DNA of 56,634 bases from contig JAKASG010000011.1 of NCBI GenBank assembly GCA_021828285.1, positions 1-56,634 of the forward strand. The letters are read 5' to 3'. The position numbers and the translations under genes were made by a program. The DNA is from Acidobacteriota bacterium (GTDB lineage Bacteria > Acidobacteriota > Terriglobia > UBA7540). Of this stretch, positions 1 through 8,917 are shown one piece after another (within the stretch, counting starts at the first letter, position 1; each line of letters begins with the position of its first letter). A model generated the notes under the pieces. The model saw only the letters and a program-made list of their open reading frames with translations. It did no database searches and was not told where the DNA came from.

Positions 1-2093
1 CCGTCGAGCGGGACAGGGCGGTCGTGCTCGAGGACGTTGTAAGCCTCGAACGGATGCGCGGCAGGAAGGCCCAGGCTTGAGAGCGTGAAGGTGTGGGAAA
101 GCGGGCCGTTCGACCAATTGAAAACGGCGAGCATGGATTGGTGCGCGTCCTCGCGAAGGAGGAATTCGCTCGGTTCCAGATCCTGGGGCGAGAAGGTCAT
201 CAGGTTGATCGGCAGTGCGGGACGGCCCAGGCGGTTCATATCAATGAGCTCTTGATTCTCGACGAGCGCCAGGCGGTTCGGTTCCGAGCCGAGCGTCGGA
301 AGGTCATCGCCGATTTCATACATGCCGCCCGTAAGCGCCGCAAGAACGATCTGGATCTGAGCCTCATCGAGCGTCACGCCGGAATGCGATTCGTGCCAGC
401 GCTGTTGCGGCTCGAGCTCTTTCGAAGCGGAAAAAGCATCCGGATCGCTGACAAAGAAGTTGTTATCCATGTAAAACCGTGCGGCGATATTCGGCGCCGC
501 ATCCTTGCTGGCGGCGAAGGAATGGCCGGTATCCGGCGCAAGGCGGCCGTCATTGACGTAGCCGACGGGATTCAGCATCATGCTGCCGTCTTTATCGAGA
601 AGGACGTGCGGGCCGACGGCCTCGCGGATGATCTTGAGGCCGATTCGCTGCGCCTCGAGCGCCGTTGTATTGGGCCGGTAACGGTAGCCTTCGACCGCGG
701 CATAATCCATAAAATCCAGCTTGATGTACCGCAGGCCCCATTGGCGGGCCATGATGCGATAGGTGCGGTAGAGATAAGCCTGCGCGCCTGGATTCGTGGT
801 ATCGAGAACGTAGAGGCGCTCCTGATGGCGATCGACGTAGCCAATGAAGATCGGCTTGCCGTGGGCGTCGCGCACGAGCCAGTCCTTGTGATGCTCATAG
901 ACCCATGACCGGTCGGAAACCTCGAACGGCCCGGTCCAGATGGCCGGCTTAAGCCCCAAACGGCAAATCTTGTGATACACGCTCCACATGCCGTGGGGAA
1001 ACTGAGCGGCGTTCGCCGTGGTGTACTCGCCGCGAGCGTAGTCGTAGCCTTCATCAATGTGGAGATAATCGTAGCCGAAGCGCTTCAAATGGTCCGCGAG
1101 CCACTTCGCGTTGGTCAGGACTTCGCCCGCGTTGATTCCCGCGTAGAACGCCGTCCAGCTCCACCAGCCCATCGGCGAGTCCTTGATGGTGAAGCGCAGA
1201 TGATTCAGCTTGCGAACGGCCTTCCCATAATTTTCAAGCTCGCTCAAATAATCATGCCCCGCGGAAAACATCAGAAGTTCCGATGAAAGCGAGCTTCCCG
1301 GAGCGACGGGAAGGCTCAACTGAACCTGCTGGCTGGGAGCGATGGGGTCGCGGTCGAGGATCGCCTTCGTCGTGCCGGTGGATTCCACGGTGAAGGATGC
1401 GATGCGGGGCGCCGCCGAATTGCGTCCGCTAACCTTCAGGCGGTCAACCGTCAAAAACCGGTTCTCCGTCAATGCCGACAGCAGGAGGCTTTGTTTGGAC
1501 GCCAGGTTGTAAATCAGAATATTGCGCACTCCGAAGTAGCCGCCGTGCGGCGCGGCCGCCAGCCCGCCGATGTGAATGGTGGGATCCTCGCTGACGCTTT
1601 CCGCCATGACACGGTCGCGGTCATTGGACGCTCCAAGATCAAGGAGCGGATCGCCGGCTGCATCCACAACGCGGATCGCCTGGACGGTAATCGGGCTGCC
1701 CGTTGAATTCCGCACAGCGACGGAAACTTCCCCGTAAGGTTCGTCGGCGTACAGGCGGAGAGTGCAAACAAGGGCGGGCTTATTGGCGAGCCCGCTGAAA
1801 GTAACGGTCAGCGCCTGGCCGTGGCCGAGCGCATCCTCGAAGGGCGCCGCTGAGGAGGTTTCATGATGGGGGTAATCCGAGGACTTGATCCACGCGTGGT
1901 TTACTTCCGCCTCGACGCGCGAAACGAGCACGGGTTTTTCGAGGCCTTCGCGAAAGATCTCATAAGATCCGTCCGAGGGCCTGACGCCCACCGAGAGCTG
2001 CGGGCTTTTCAGGATAGGGGTGGACTCAGCGGAAGCACTCAAGACGGCGCAGAAAATCACGGCGCCCAGACACGCGAATGTCGCCTTTTTCAT
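1..2093 (-). CDS. Secreted alpha-galactosidase-like glycoside hydrolase (GH27/GH36 type), 3' end off the window
   Basis: An open frame runs from ATG at 2093 to the left edge (697 codons, no stop), so the C-terminus is missing. Residues 1-22 form a signal peptide ending in Ala-Ser-Ala, so the enzyme is probably exported. A beta-sandwich-like N-terminal half is followed by a (beta/alpha)8 region: GWWSW near residue 308, HIDEGYD near 345, and KLDFMD near 460. Asp460 sits where the GH27/GH36 clan nucleophile is expected. The predicted role is releasing alpha-linked galactose (or GalNAc) from glycans. The neighbouring TonB receptor, beta-helix protein, DeoR regulator and SIS isomerase suggest a glycan-use locus. 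The substrate cannot be read from sequence, and another GH-D clan activity is possible. Confidence 0.8.
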   Translation of the reverse strand, partial: MKKATFACLGAVIFCAVLSASAESTPILKSPQLSVGVRPSDGSYEIFREGLEKPVLVSRVEAEVNHAWIKSSDYPHHETSSAAPFEDALGHGQALTVTFSGLANKPALVCTLRLYADEPYGEVSVAVRNSTGSPITVQAIRVVDAAGDPLLDLGASNDRDRVMAESVSEDPTIHIGGLAAAPHGGYFGVRNILIYNLASKQSLLLSALTENRFLTVDRLKVSGRNSAAPRIASFTVESTGTTKAILDRDPIAPSQQVQLSLPVAPGSSLSSELLMFSAGHDYLSELENYGKAVRKLNHLRFTIKDSPMGWWSWTAFYAGINAGEVLTNAKWLADHLKRFGYDYLHIDEGYDYARGEYTTANAAQFPHGMWSVYHKICRLGLKPAIWTGPFEVSDRSWVYEHHKDWLVRDAHGKPIFIGYVDRHQERLYVLDTTNPGAQAYLYRTYRIMARQWGLRYIKLDFMDYAAVEGYRYRPNTTALEAQRIGLKIIREAVGPHVLLDKDGSMMLNPVGYVNDGRLAPDTGHSFAASKDAAPNIAARFYMDNNFFVSDPDAFSASKELEPQQRWHESHSGVTLDEAQIQIVLAALTGGMYEIGDDLPTLGSEPNRLALVENQELIDMNRLGRPALPINLMTFSPQDLEPSEFLLREDAHQSMLAVFNWSNGPLSHTFTLSSLGLPAAHPFEAYNVLEHDRPVPLD

Positions 2094-2197
2094 GTAAACA
2101 ATCACCTCTCACTGAGGATCAAGGCGGGCCCGCACGCCATCCCTCGGAAAAGGAAATGATGAGCCGGCCCGTCGCAAAAAGGAAGGCCCCGACCGCC

Positions 2198-5100
2198 TCA
2201 GAAAAAGAGCTTCAGCGCAAACTGCATGATGCGCGGATCGGTCGAAGTATAAGTGATCGTCCCGAAAGTCCCAAAGAGGGGCGGACCGGGCGGGTTATCG
2301 GTCACGAAGTCGTCCGGCTGGCCCCAATTCACGTTGTTGAACACGTTGAAAGCATCGGCGCGGAATTGCAGAGTGTAACGTTCAGCAATCTTTACGTTCT
2401 TCATGAGAGAAACGTCCGTGTCGAACAAGCCGGGCCCCTGGAAGATGTTTTTCCCGGTATTGCCGAACGTCCCCGGCGCGTTCTGCTGGAACGCGTTGAT
2501 GTTGAAGTATTGCTGAATCAACGCGGCATGGGAACGGTCAGGGTTCAGCTTGGCTCCCGCGATGCTGTTGCCGGGGACGAGGTCCGCGCGGTCCACATAA
2601 TCTCCCGTTTGGGAATTGTCGCATCCACACATGATGCTGAAGGGAAATCCGCTGCGCCACGTGATGATCGGAGCGACCATCCAGCCGTTCAGGATTTTAT
2701 TCGCCGCTCCGGTCAGGCCAAAGTGAGGAACCTGCCAGGTTCCTGAAAACTTGATGGCGTTCGGAATGTTGCTCGTCGCGGGTCCGTAATTGGCGTTGCG
2801 GTTAAACGGATTCGTTTGGTAATAGCTCTCATTGCTGGTGGATTCGGAGAAGTCATTGAGAGCTTTCCCCCAGGTGTAATTCGCGAGGAAAGAGAGCCCG
2901 TGACTGAATCTCTTTTCCAGGCTGATCTGAAACGAATTGTAGTTGGAGTTATAGCCCGAAGCCATCATTCCGATGGGCCCGAAGTTGTTATAGGGCCGCG
3001 CATTGCAGTTCGACCCGAAAATGCAGGGATTAATGTCCGGCATCGGCTCCTGGTCCGAGGTCGCAAACAGATGCGTCCCTTTGTTTCCGAAATAAGCGGC
3101 TTTAATCAGCCAGCTTTTGCCGATCTGCCGCTCCAAAGTCAAATTCCAAATCGTGATTTCCGGAATCTTGAAACCGAGAGGGAAGAAATAGGCGAGCGTC
3201 GCCGGCAGAGTGAATTGGACGTTCGAAGGAGGCACTTTCGGCCCAAACTGCGCCGGAAATGGGTTAGCGATGCCCTGGCTACCGAAAGGATCCGCGAAGT
3301 TTACCTGGTAGAGGTTGAAGACGGGCGCGAATGGCGCGACGCCCATGGCGTCCTGATAGGCGAGAGTCTCGGGAGGCTGGTAATAGTAGCCCACGCCGCC
3401 GCGGAGGCTCGTCTTGCCATCATTCGTCAAACGATAGGCAAATCCTGCGCGCGGCGCGAAAAGGCCGATATGGCCGTAATACGACCCCTGCGGACAACCG
3501 GGGTCGCCCGCGAATAACAGCCCGAGCGGCGCGTTGGGGAAGCGCGTGGATTGTTTGCCGGGCTCGAAGCAGGGCAGCCGCCCATTGTTCGTGGTATAAG
3601 GGATCTCCGGGTTCCACCGCAGGCCGCCGCTCAGCGTCAGGCGAGGCGTGGCGCGCCAATCATCCTGAAGGAAAGCCGACCAGTTGTATCCGGTGACGGT
3701 CCCATAAATGCCTCCGCCCTGGGTGAAGTCCGGGGCGCCAAGCATGAAGTCCGCCAAATTGTTTCCCGAATAACCGCCTTCGAAGAAGAACTGGCCGCCT
3801 TGCAGGTATTGATTGGCAATCGGCGCATCCACGCGCAGAAGCTCTCCTCCAAAGGTGAGCTGGTGCTTGCCTTTGAGCAGCGTCACCACCTCACGAAGAG
3901 TCTGATCGCCCCGGTTGTAGGCGCCGACGTTTGCTGAAGAGACCGTAAAGTAGCCGTTCACCGCCACATAAAGTTGCGGCGAAGGCGAGGGCGCGATGTT
4001 CACGCCGAGCGCGTTTGCTGAAAAGGGCGCGGAAGCAATGTATCCGCCGTTTTGCCGGTTCAATCCGAACCAGGTGTTGAAAAGCAGATTGGCCGAGGCC
4101 GTGTAGGTGTCGTTCAAGGCGATGGTTTGCACGCTCACCTGATTGGCGTTCGCATTGAGGGTGAGGATGTTGTTGTTCACCATCGGCGTGGCCGGTTCCG
4201 TGAACTTCGTGTAAAAATACCGGCCGCTGAGCTGGTTCTTGCCCCGGTCGTAATCAATTTTGCCGAGGTATTGATCTTCGTTGGAATTGGTGGGTCCGCC
4301 CAGGTAATTGAGCGTGTTTCCGCCGGCGTTGGGCAACGGGATATATTTCAGGAGGTTCAGCGCGGGCTGTGAGAGGAAGCCCGAAAGGTTATTATTCGGG
4401 AAGGGAGCGCCGGTGGACGGGTTCGTGAGCTGGATGCCGCCGGCCGCTAGTGCCGCGGGCGTACACATGCCCGTCGAGTCGTAGGCGGAGCAGAACGAAG
4501 AGAAATCGCCTTGCTTCTCGGCCAACGTGGGAACCAGCACAATGTTGCCGTTCGGCGCCGTGCGCGTCCGCGTGCCCTGATAACTGCCGAAGAAAAACAG
4601 CTTGTTCTTCACGATCGGTCCGCCAAGCGTTCCGCCAAATTGGTTCTGCTTCAGTGAGTCCCGGGTCGGAGCGAAGAAGTTGCGCGCATCGAAAATGTAA
4701 TTCCGGACGAAATCGAAGGCATCTCCGTGAAAGTCATTCGTTCCGGACTTGGTGACGACATTGACGACGCCGCTGATGGCGTTTCCATATTCGGCGCTCA
4801 TATTGCCGGTTTGAACGTTAAATTCCTGGATGGCGTCGGGATTGGGAAACGGCAGGTTGGAGTTCATATAGGTGTCGTTGTTATCGGCGCCGTCCATTTG
4901 ATAACTCACTCCGTTAGGCCCGCCACCGTTGATATTCGCGTACTGTTCGCCGGGATAAGCGCCGCCCTCGCAGCCAACGCCGCAGTATTGGCTGGTCACG
5001 TCGTTTGCTCCGGGAATGAGGAACACGAGACTCTGGGCCTCGCGGCCGTTCAATGGCAAGTTCACTATGCTTCGCTCGCTCACCAACTGTCCCGTCGTGG

Positions 5101-5518
5101 CCGACCGAGTGGTGACGAGCGGGGCGTTGCCGGTCACCGTGACCTCCTGGGTGACCGCCCCGACTTTGAGCGTGACGGATTGTGTGGCTGACTGATTCAC
5201 CGTCAGCACGATCCCCCGCTGGACATAGGTCTCAAACCCCTTCTTGGCCACCGTCAGCTCGTAGGTGCCGACCGGCAAGGCGGGAAAGACATATTCGCCC
5301 GCTGGCCCGGTTGGGGCCGCAACGCTATAGCCCGTTTGAGTGTTGGTAACCTTTACGGCGGCTCCGGGAACCGCTGCGCCAGAAGGGTCAGAAACTCTGC
5401 CGCCCAGGCTTGCTGTCGTATATTGAGCGGCGGCCGGCAAGGCGCCGATAAGTCCCACCAGCAAGATCATCAAGAAAGGCAAAATTCGCCCCTGCAACAC
5501 TCGTCTGATGCTTAACAT
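2198..5518 (-). CDS. Oar-like TonB-dependent outer-membrane receptor with carboxypeptidase-regulatory-like N-terminal domain
   Basis: The 1106-residue protein begins with a signal peptide (to about residue 32, ending AAAQ). A carboxypeptidase-D regulatory-like beta-sandwich follows at about 33-115 (VSDPSGAAVPGAAVKVTN). Next come a plug domain at about 130-250 (NLPLNGREAQSLVFLIPGA, then GVSYQMDGADNND) and a long C-terminal barrel ending in Phe-Phe. Such proteins import large ligands, often oligosaccharides, across the outer membrane using TonB energy, or act as surface adhesins. The start is supported by AGGAGGA about six bases before ATG5518. Next to glycosidase genes it is probably a glycan receptor, but the ligand is inference. 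This architecture is typical of Acidobacteriota. Confidence 0.9.
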   Translation of the reverse strand: MLSIRRVLQGRILPFLMILLVGLIGALPAAAQYTTASLGGRVSDPSGAAVPGAAVKVTNTQTGYSVAAPTGPAGEYVFPALPVGTYELTVAKKGFETYVQRGIVLTVNQSATQSVTLKVGAVTQEVTVTGNAPLVTTRSATTGQLVSERSIVNLPLNGREAQSLVFLIPGANDVTSQYCGVGCEGGAYPGEQYANINGGGPNGVSYQMDGADNNDTYMNSNLPFPNPDAIQEFNVQTGNMSAEYGNAISGVVNVVTKSGTNDFHGDAFDFVRNYIFDARNFFAPTRDSLKQNQFGGTLGGPIVKNKLFFFGSYQGTRTRTAPNGNIVLVPTLAEKQGDFSSFCSAYDSTGMCTPAALAAGGIQLTNPSTGAPFPNNNLSGFLSQPALNLLKYIPLPNAGGNTLNYLGGPTNSNEDQYLGKIDYDRGKNQLSGRYFYTKFTEPATPMVNNNILTLNANANQVSVQTIALNDTYTASANLLFNTWFGLNRQNGGYIASAPFSANALGVNIAPSPSPQLYVAVNGYFTVSSANVGAYNRGDQTLREVVTLLKGKHQLTFGGELLRVDAPIANQYLQGGQFFFEGGYSGNNLADFMLGAPDFTQGGGIYGTVTGYNWSAFLQDDWRATPRLTLSGGLRWNPEIPYTTNNGRLPCFEPGKQSTRFPNAPLGLLFAGDPGCPQGSYYGHIGLFAPRAGFAYRLTNDGKTSLRGGVGYYYQPPETLAYQDAMGVAPFAPVFNLYQVNFADPFGSQGIANPFPAQFGPKVPPSNVQFTLPATLAYFFPLGFKIPEITIWNLTLERQIGKSWLIKAAYFGNKGTHLFATSDQEPMPDINPCIFGSNCNARPYNNFGPIGMMASGYNSNYNSFQISLEKRFSHGLSFLANYTWGKALNDFSESTSNESYYQTNPFNRNANYGPATSNIPNAIKFSGTWQVPHFGLTGAANKILNGWMVAPIITWRSGFPFSIMCGCDNSQTGDYVDRADLVPGNSIAGAKLNPDRSHAALIQQYFNINAFQQNAPGTFGNTGKNIFQGPGLFDTDVSLMKNVKIAERYTLQFRADAFNVFNNVNWGQPDDFVTDNPPGPPLFGTFGTITYTSTDPRIMQFALKLFF

Positions 5519-5570
5519 AGTTCGTTCCTCCTGCGGTCTTTAGCTATCTTGCTTTTTTTTGACCCATTTA

Positions 5571-5582
5571 CCGACGCAATCA
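5571..5582 (-). promoter_or_regulatory. 12-bp motif TGATTGCGTCGG upstream of the TonB receptor
   Basis: On the minus strand the sequence TGATTGCGTCGG lies about 53 bases before the receptor start. An identical copy lies upstream of the beta-helix gene at 7658-7669. Both are in the same orientation relative to the downstream gene. It could be a shared operator or promoter element. Chance cannot be excluded. Confidence 0.3.
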
Positions 5583-5757
5583 GAACTGCTGAAAAACCTG
5601 GGTTGGTTGATCAGGCGCCTTTCTGGCTGTTTCCCTCCGGCCTGCGAAGCGGGACTTCGAAGGGTTATCCTGATCGCCCGATATGGCGGCACGCCTTGCA
5701 TTGGCGGGCGCTATTCGGAAAGTCAAGAGCGCATTGAGCGACGCCGATGCCGCGGCG

Positions 5758-7629
5758 CTATTGTTCATATGCTCCCATATTGATCTGGCCGCTGGAGTTC
5801 ACGCGCGGATTGCCGGCGAAGTCCAGAACGCCTACGACGTTGACGCCCAGGTTGGTTCCCGCATTCAGCGCAGGCGAGGCCGAAGAGAGGTCGAGGTTGT
5901 AAGGCGCGGTCGAAATGTTGTCGTATTGCGGGTCCGCAAAAACCGATTGAGCGTCCTGGCCCGATGCGCTCTGGTAATTCGAAAAGCCGGTGATGGATGT
6001 CTTCTGCCACGCCCACTCGCTGCTCGCCGCCCCGTTCGACGAGAAGAAGTCGTTGTAATCGAGCAAGGCCGGGCTGGGCTCGCTCGAAGTCAAATCATCA
6101 ACGAGGTAGAGGTTGAGGGTGTTGTTATCCATGATGTTGTTTTCGACCGTGTTGTTGGTCGCATAGAACTGAATCTGGAATTCACCCTCTCCGCCTTTGC
6201 TGTAGGTTCCGTCATTGAACAGGGAATTGTTCACGATGACGCAGTGGTCGGTTCCTCCCACACTGCTCGAATACCCCCCAATCGAGAAGCCGACGTAGAG
6301 CGCGTTGTAGATGACGTTGTTCCGGAAAACCACGTAGCTCGAAACGTGGCCGGAATGCTCGCTCGCCAGCTCGCTCAGATCAATGTCGTGGATGAGATTC
6401 CGTTCCACGATAACGCGCGTGCAGCCGTCGCAGTAGTAGCCGTCCGCGCCCAGCTTATCGTGATAGACCGGGTTGGTGGTCGAAGTGATGTTGTAGATGG
6501 TATTCTGAAAAACCCAGCCGTCCCGCGCCTGATCGTACGCCCCTTGCGGCGAAACGCCCTCAAAGCCGATGTCGTCCAGACCGATGTTGTCCCCATCGTG
6601 GACCGAATTGTCCGCTTCAACGAAGTACTGAACGTTTCCGTCGAATGACACGTTCTCGCTGCATCCCGTCGTGTTGTGGTCAATCTGATTGCCCATGAGC
6701 GTGAGATTGCTGATCGGCGCAGGCGCCTCGGTCCCATAGACGGCGATCCCGAGAGCGTTGGCCGAACTGCAACTCGTGAGTGTTTGCGCGATGTTGTGGA
6801 TATGATTGGCGAGGAATTCGATGTTACTGCCGGCGCCCTCGAAGTCAATTCCGACGGGCACGGCATTCCTCGTCGAGCTTGAAAGGTTTCGGATTTCAAA
6901 TCCCTGGATGACGATGTAGCTGAAGTTCCCTTCGAGGCTAAAGAGCCCTTCCTGGACCCCTTTCGGCACCGACAGTCCCGTTCCATCCAGGACCGGTGCC
7001 TCCCCGGGATAGTTGGTAAACGTGATATAGCCCGACGTTGCATTTCCGGACGTCTTCAATGTTACGATCTCATTGTAGACTCCTCCTTCCACTTCGACGG
7101 TGTCGCCGGGCTGCACCGTATCCGCCGCATGTTGAATCGTGCGCCACGGCGCGCTGAGCGTGCCGGGATTTGAGTCATTGCCGGCCGTTGACACATAGTA
7201 GGTGACCCCAGACCTCGAAGGCAGTTCGATGGTTACCGTGGAGGATGCCGACGCGCCCGGCGAGGCGAGTGAAACCGCTGTCACCGTTATCGTTCCTCCT
7301 GAGGGAACCGCGGATGGTCCCAAATAGAGAGCTTCGTTGGAAGTGCCGAGTTCCGTCGTCGAGATAACGCCTACGGTCGAATTGCCGCCCTCAACGCCAT
7401 TCACTTCCCAGCCAACAGCAGTGTTCGTCGTCCCCGATACCGTCGCCGAAAATACCTGGACGGCATTGGTTGCGACCGTGGCGGACGGAGGAGAAATGGT
7501 CACGCTTACCTGCGCAGCGGCACGCATGGAAAAGCCAAAGATGAGGGCGGCAACAACGGGCGCCTGGGCCCAAAGCACTAAACCGCGCGGGGCGTTTTTG
7601 CTGATTTCAAGGAGCCTCCCGGTTTTCAT
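5758..7629 (-). CDS. Secreted right-handed parallel beta-helix protein (DUF1565/pectate-lyase-like fold)
   Basis: The chosen start is ATG7629, which has AGGAGGGG just upstream; an in-frame start at 7665 adds 12 residues. This gives 623 aa. An N-terminal hydrophobic signal ends near MRAAAQ. A bacterial Ig-like domain follows (VTISPPSATVATNAVQVFSA). Then comes the DUF1565 signature with YYVSTAGNDSNPGTLSAPW and TIQHAADTVQPGDTV. The remainder is repeated short beta strands rich in Asn, as in right-handed beta-helices. Such proteins bind or cleave polysaccharides such as pectins. No catalytic triad can be assigned confidently. It lies 240 bases upstream of the TonB receptor gene, in the same direction, and probably belongs to the same glycan-use locus. 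Confidence 0.8.
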   Translation of the reverse strand: MKTGRLLEISKNAPRGLVLWAQAPVVAALIFGFSMRAAAQVSVTISPPSATVATNAVQVFSATVSGTTNTAVGWEVNGVEGGNSTVGVISTTELGTSNEALYLGPSAVPSGGTITVTAVSLASPGASASSTVTIELPSRSGVTYYVSTAGNDSNPGTLSAPWRTIQHAADTVQPGDTVEVEGGVYNEIVTLKTSGNATSGYITFTNYPGEAPVLDGTGLSVPKGVQEGLFSLEGNFSYIVIQGFEIRNLSSSTRNAVPVGIDFEGAGSNIEFLANHIHNIAQTLTSCSSANALGIAVYGTEAPAPISNLTLMGNQIDHNTTGCSENVSFDGNVQYFVEADNSVHDGDNIGLDDIGFEGVSPQGAYDQARDGWVFQNTIYNITSTTNPVYHDKLGADGYYCDGCTRVIVERNLIHDIDLSELASEHSGHVSSYVVFRNNVIYNALYVGFSIGGYSSSVGGTDHCVIVNNSLFNDGTYSKGGEGEFQIQFYATNNTVENNIMDNNTLNLYLVDDLTSSEPSPALLDYNDFFSSNGAASSEWAWQKTSITGFSNYQSASGQDAQSVFADPQYDNISTAPYNLDLSSASPALNAGTNLGVNVVGVLDFAGNPRVNSSGQINMGAYEQ

Positions 7630-7995
7630 CGCCCCTCCTGGTTTCCCGCTCACAACCCGACGCAATCAATACGCAGGAATGCGCAATCTAAAGTAACAAA
7701 AGACAAGGTACAGCGGAGTGGATATGTTGTCAAGGTCTTTTTCGGCGCTAGTCTGACGGATCTCTTTGGTGAAAGAATCTATGGCGGCACTTGAATATCA
7801 ACATCCCATCCTGCGAATATTACTGGAGCGTCCCTCATAATAACAGGCTGCTATGCAAGCACTTGCCTCGCGGCCGATATTGCTCACAGCAAGTCATGAA
7901 GAACGGCAGAGATGGAAAAAGGTTGTATTTCGGATTGCGGAGCGATAAACTACGGGCTTGCTAAAATCAGAAATAAATGGAATGATACGAAACCT
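7630..7995. other. Divergent intergenic region, no clear gene
   Basis: This 366-base gap separates the beta-helix gene (minus) from the DeoR regulator (plus), so it should hold promoters for both. It contains the TGATTGCGTCGG copy at 7658-7669 (minus strand). No convincing -35/-10 pair, terminator or RNA gene was seen. The part after 7912 could be an N-terminal extension of the DeoR gene if an upstream ATG is used. Confidence 0.4.
7658..7669 (-). promoter_or_regulatory. Second copy of TGATTGCGTCGG upstream of the beta-helix gene
   Basis: Identical to the motif at 5571-5582 over 12 bases, in the same orientation, about 29 bases before ATG7629. Because two co-directional genes of one locus carry it, a common regulator is conceivable. 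The adjacent DeoR protein is the obvious candidate. Confidence 0.3.
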
Positions 7996-8790
7996 ATGGG
8001 TGAGCTCGAGGGCGGCGATAAGAACCGGATTTTGGCCGAAGAGCGCCGTCGGCACATCGTTGACCAGGTAAATCGGGACGGGAAGGTCTTGGTGCAAAAT
8101 CTCGCCAAGCGATTTTCCACGTCCCAAGTGACGATCCGCCAGGATCTCGAGGCGCTCAATGCGCGGGGTCTGATTCACCGGACGCATGGCGGAGCGCTCC
8201 CGATCCGCGCCGCTGCATTGTGGGACCCGAGTTTGCAGGAGAAGGAGAAGCTCTTTCGAAAGGAAAAGCAGCACATCGCAGCCGCGGCGGCGCGCATGGT
8301 TCAGGAAGGTCAATGTCTGGTCCTCGATTCGGGAAGCACGACGACGGCCGTGGCCCGAGCGCTTCGCGGCTCCCATCGCCTGACGATTATTACGAACGCC
8401 GTGAATATTGCAGGCGACCTTGCCGGCACTTCCATTGAAGTCATTCTGACGGGCGGTACGCTGCGAGAAAACTCGTTTTCGCTGGTTGGCCCGCTCGCGG
8501 AGGAATCGCTTCGCCGGTTGAGTGCGGACATCTTCTTTCTTGGTGTGGATGGTTTTGACGTTCATTTCGGACTGACGACGCCGAATATGCTCGAGGCCAA
8601 AGTCAACCGCGTGATGATGAAGATTGCGCGGCGAACGGTGGTGGTGTGCGATTCAAGCAAGTTTGGCTCGCGAAGCCTCGCGCTGATTTCGGGCCTCTCG
8701 GCCATTCAACACGTTATTACGGATCGGAACATCTCAAGCTCGGACTTGGCCAGCCTTCGTGAAGCGGACATCGAGGTGACGCTTGTCTGA
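7996..8790 (+). CDS. DeoR/GlpR-family transcriptional regulator (AgaR-like)
   Basis: This 264-residue protein has an N-terminal DeoR winged helix (EERRRHIVDQVNRDGKVLV, then TSQVTIRQDLEAL and IHRTHGGALP). The DeoR C-terminal sensor domain follows, with DSGSTTTAVARAL and TNAVNIA typical of the sugar-phosphate pocket, and a D-x-x-FLGVDGFD motif. These regulators repress sugar catabolic genes and are released by a phosphosugar. The start at 7996 is chosen because the family normally begins a few residues before the helix-turn-helix; an ATG at 7912 would add 28 atypical residues. The following SIS isomerase gene suggests an AgaR-AgaS-like pair, so the inducer may be an amino-sugar phosphate. Confidence 0.85.
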   Translation: MGELEGGDKNRILAEERRRHIVDQVNRDGKVLVQNLAKRFSTSQVTIRQDLEALNARGLIHRTHGGALPIRAAALWDPSLQEKEKLFRKEKQHIAAAAARMVQEGQCLVLDSGSTTTAVARALRGSHRLTIITNAVNIAGDLAGTSIEVILTGGTLRENSFSLVGPLAEESLRRLSADIFFLGVDGFDVHFGLTTPNMLEAKVNRVMMKIARRTVVVCDSSKFGSRSLALISGLSAIQHVITDRNISSSDLASLREADIEVTLV

Positions 8791-8917
8791 GGCTTTCCGC
8801 GTCGGGAGCCTGGGTGGATGTCCGCGAGCGCGCCGGCACGGCAGATGATGAGCGAAACCCTGAATCGGGTGGGCGCGGAGCCTGGGTAACGTCCTCGGGG
8901 GAAATTTCAGATTATCT

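Noticed and set aside
93-908. 271-codon plus-strand frame at the left edge
   Set aside because: It lies opposite the alpha-galactosidase-like gene, whose frame is continuous with a signal peptide and catalytic motifs.
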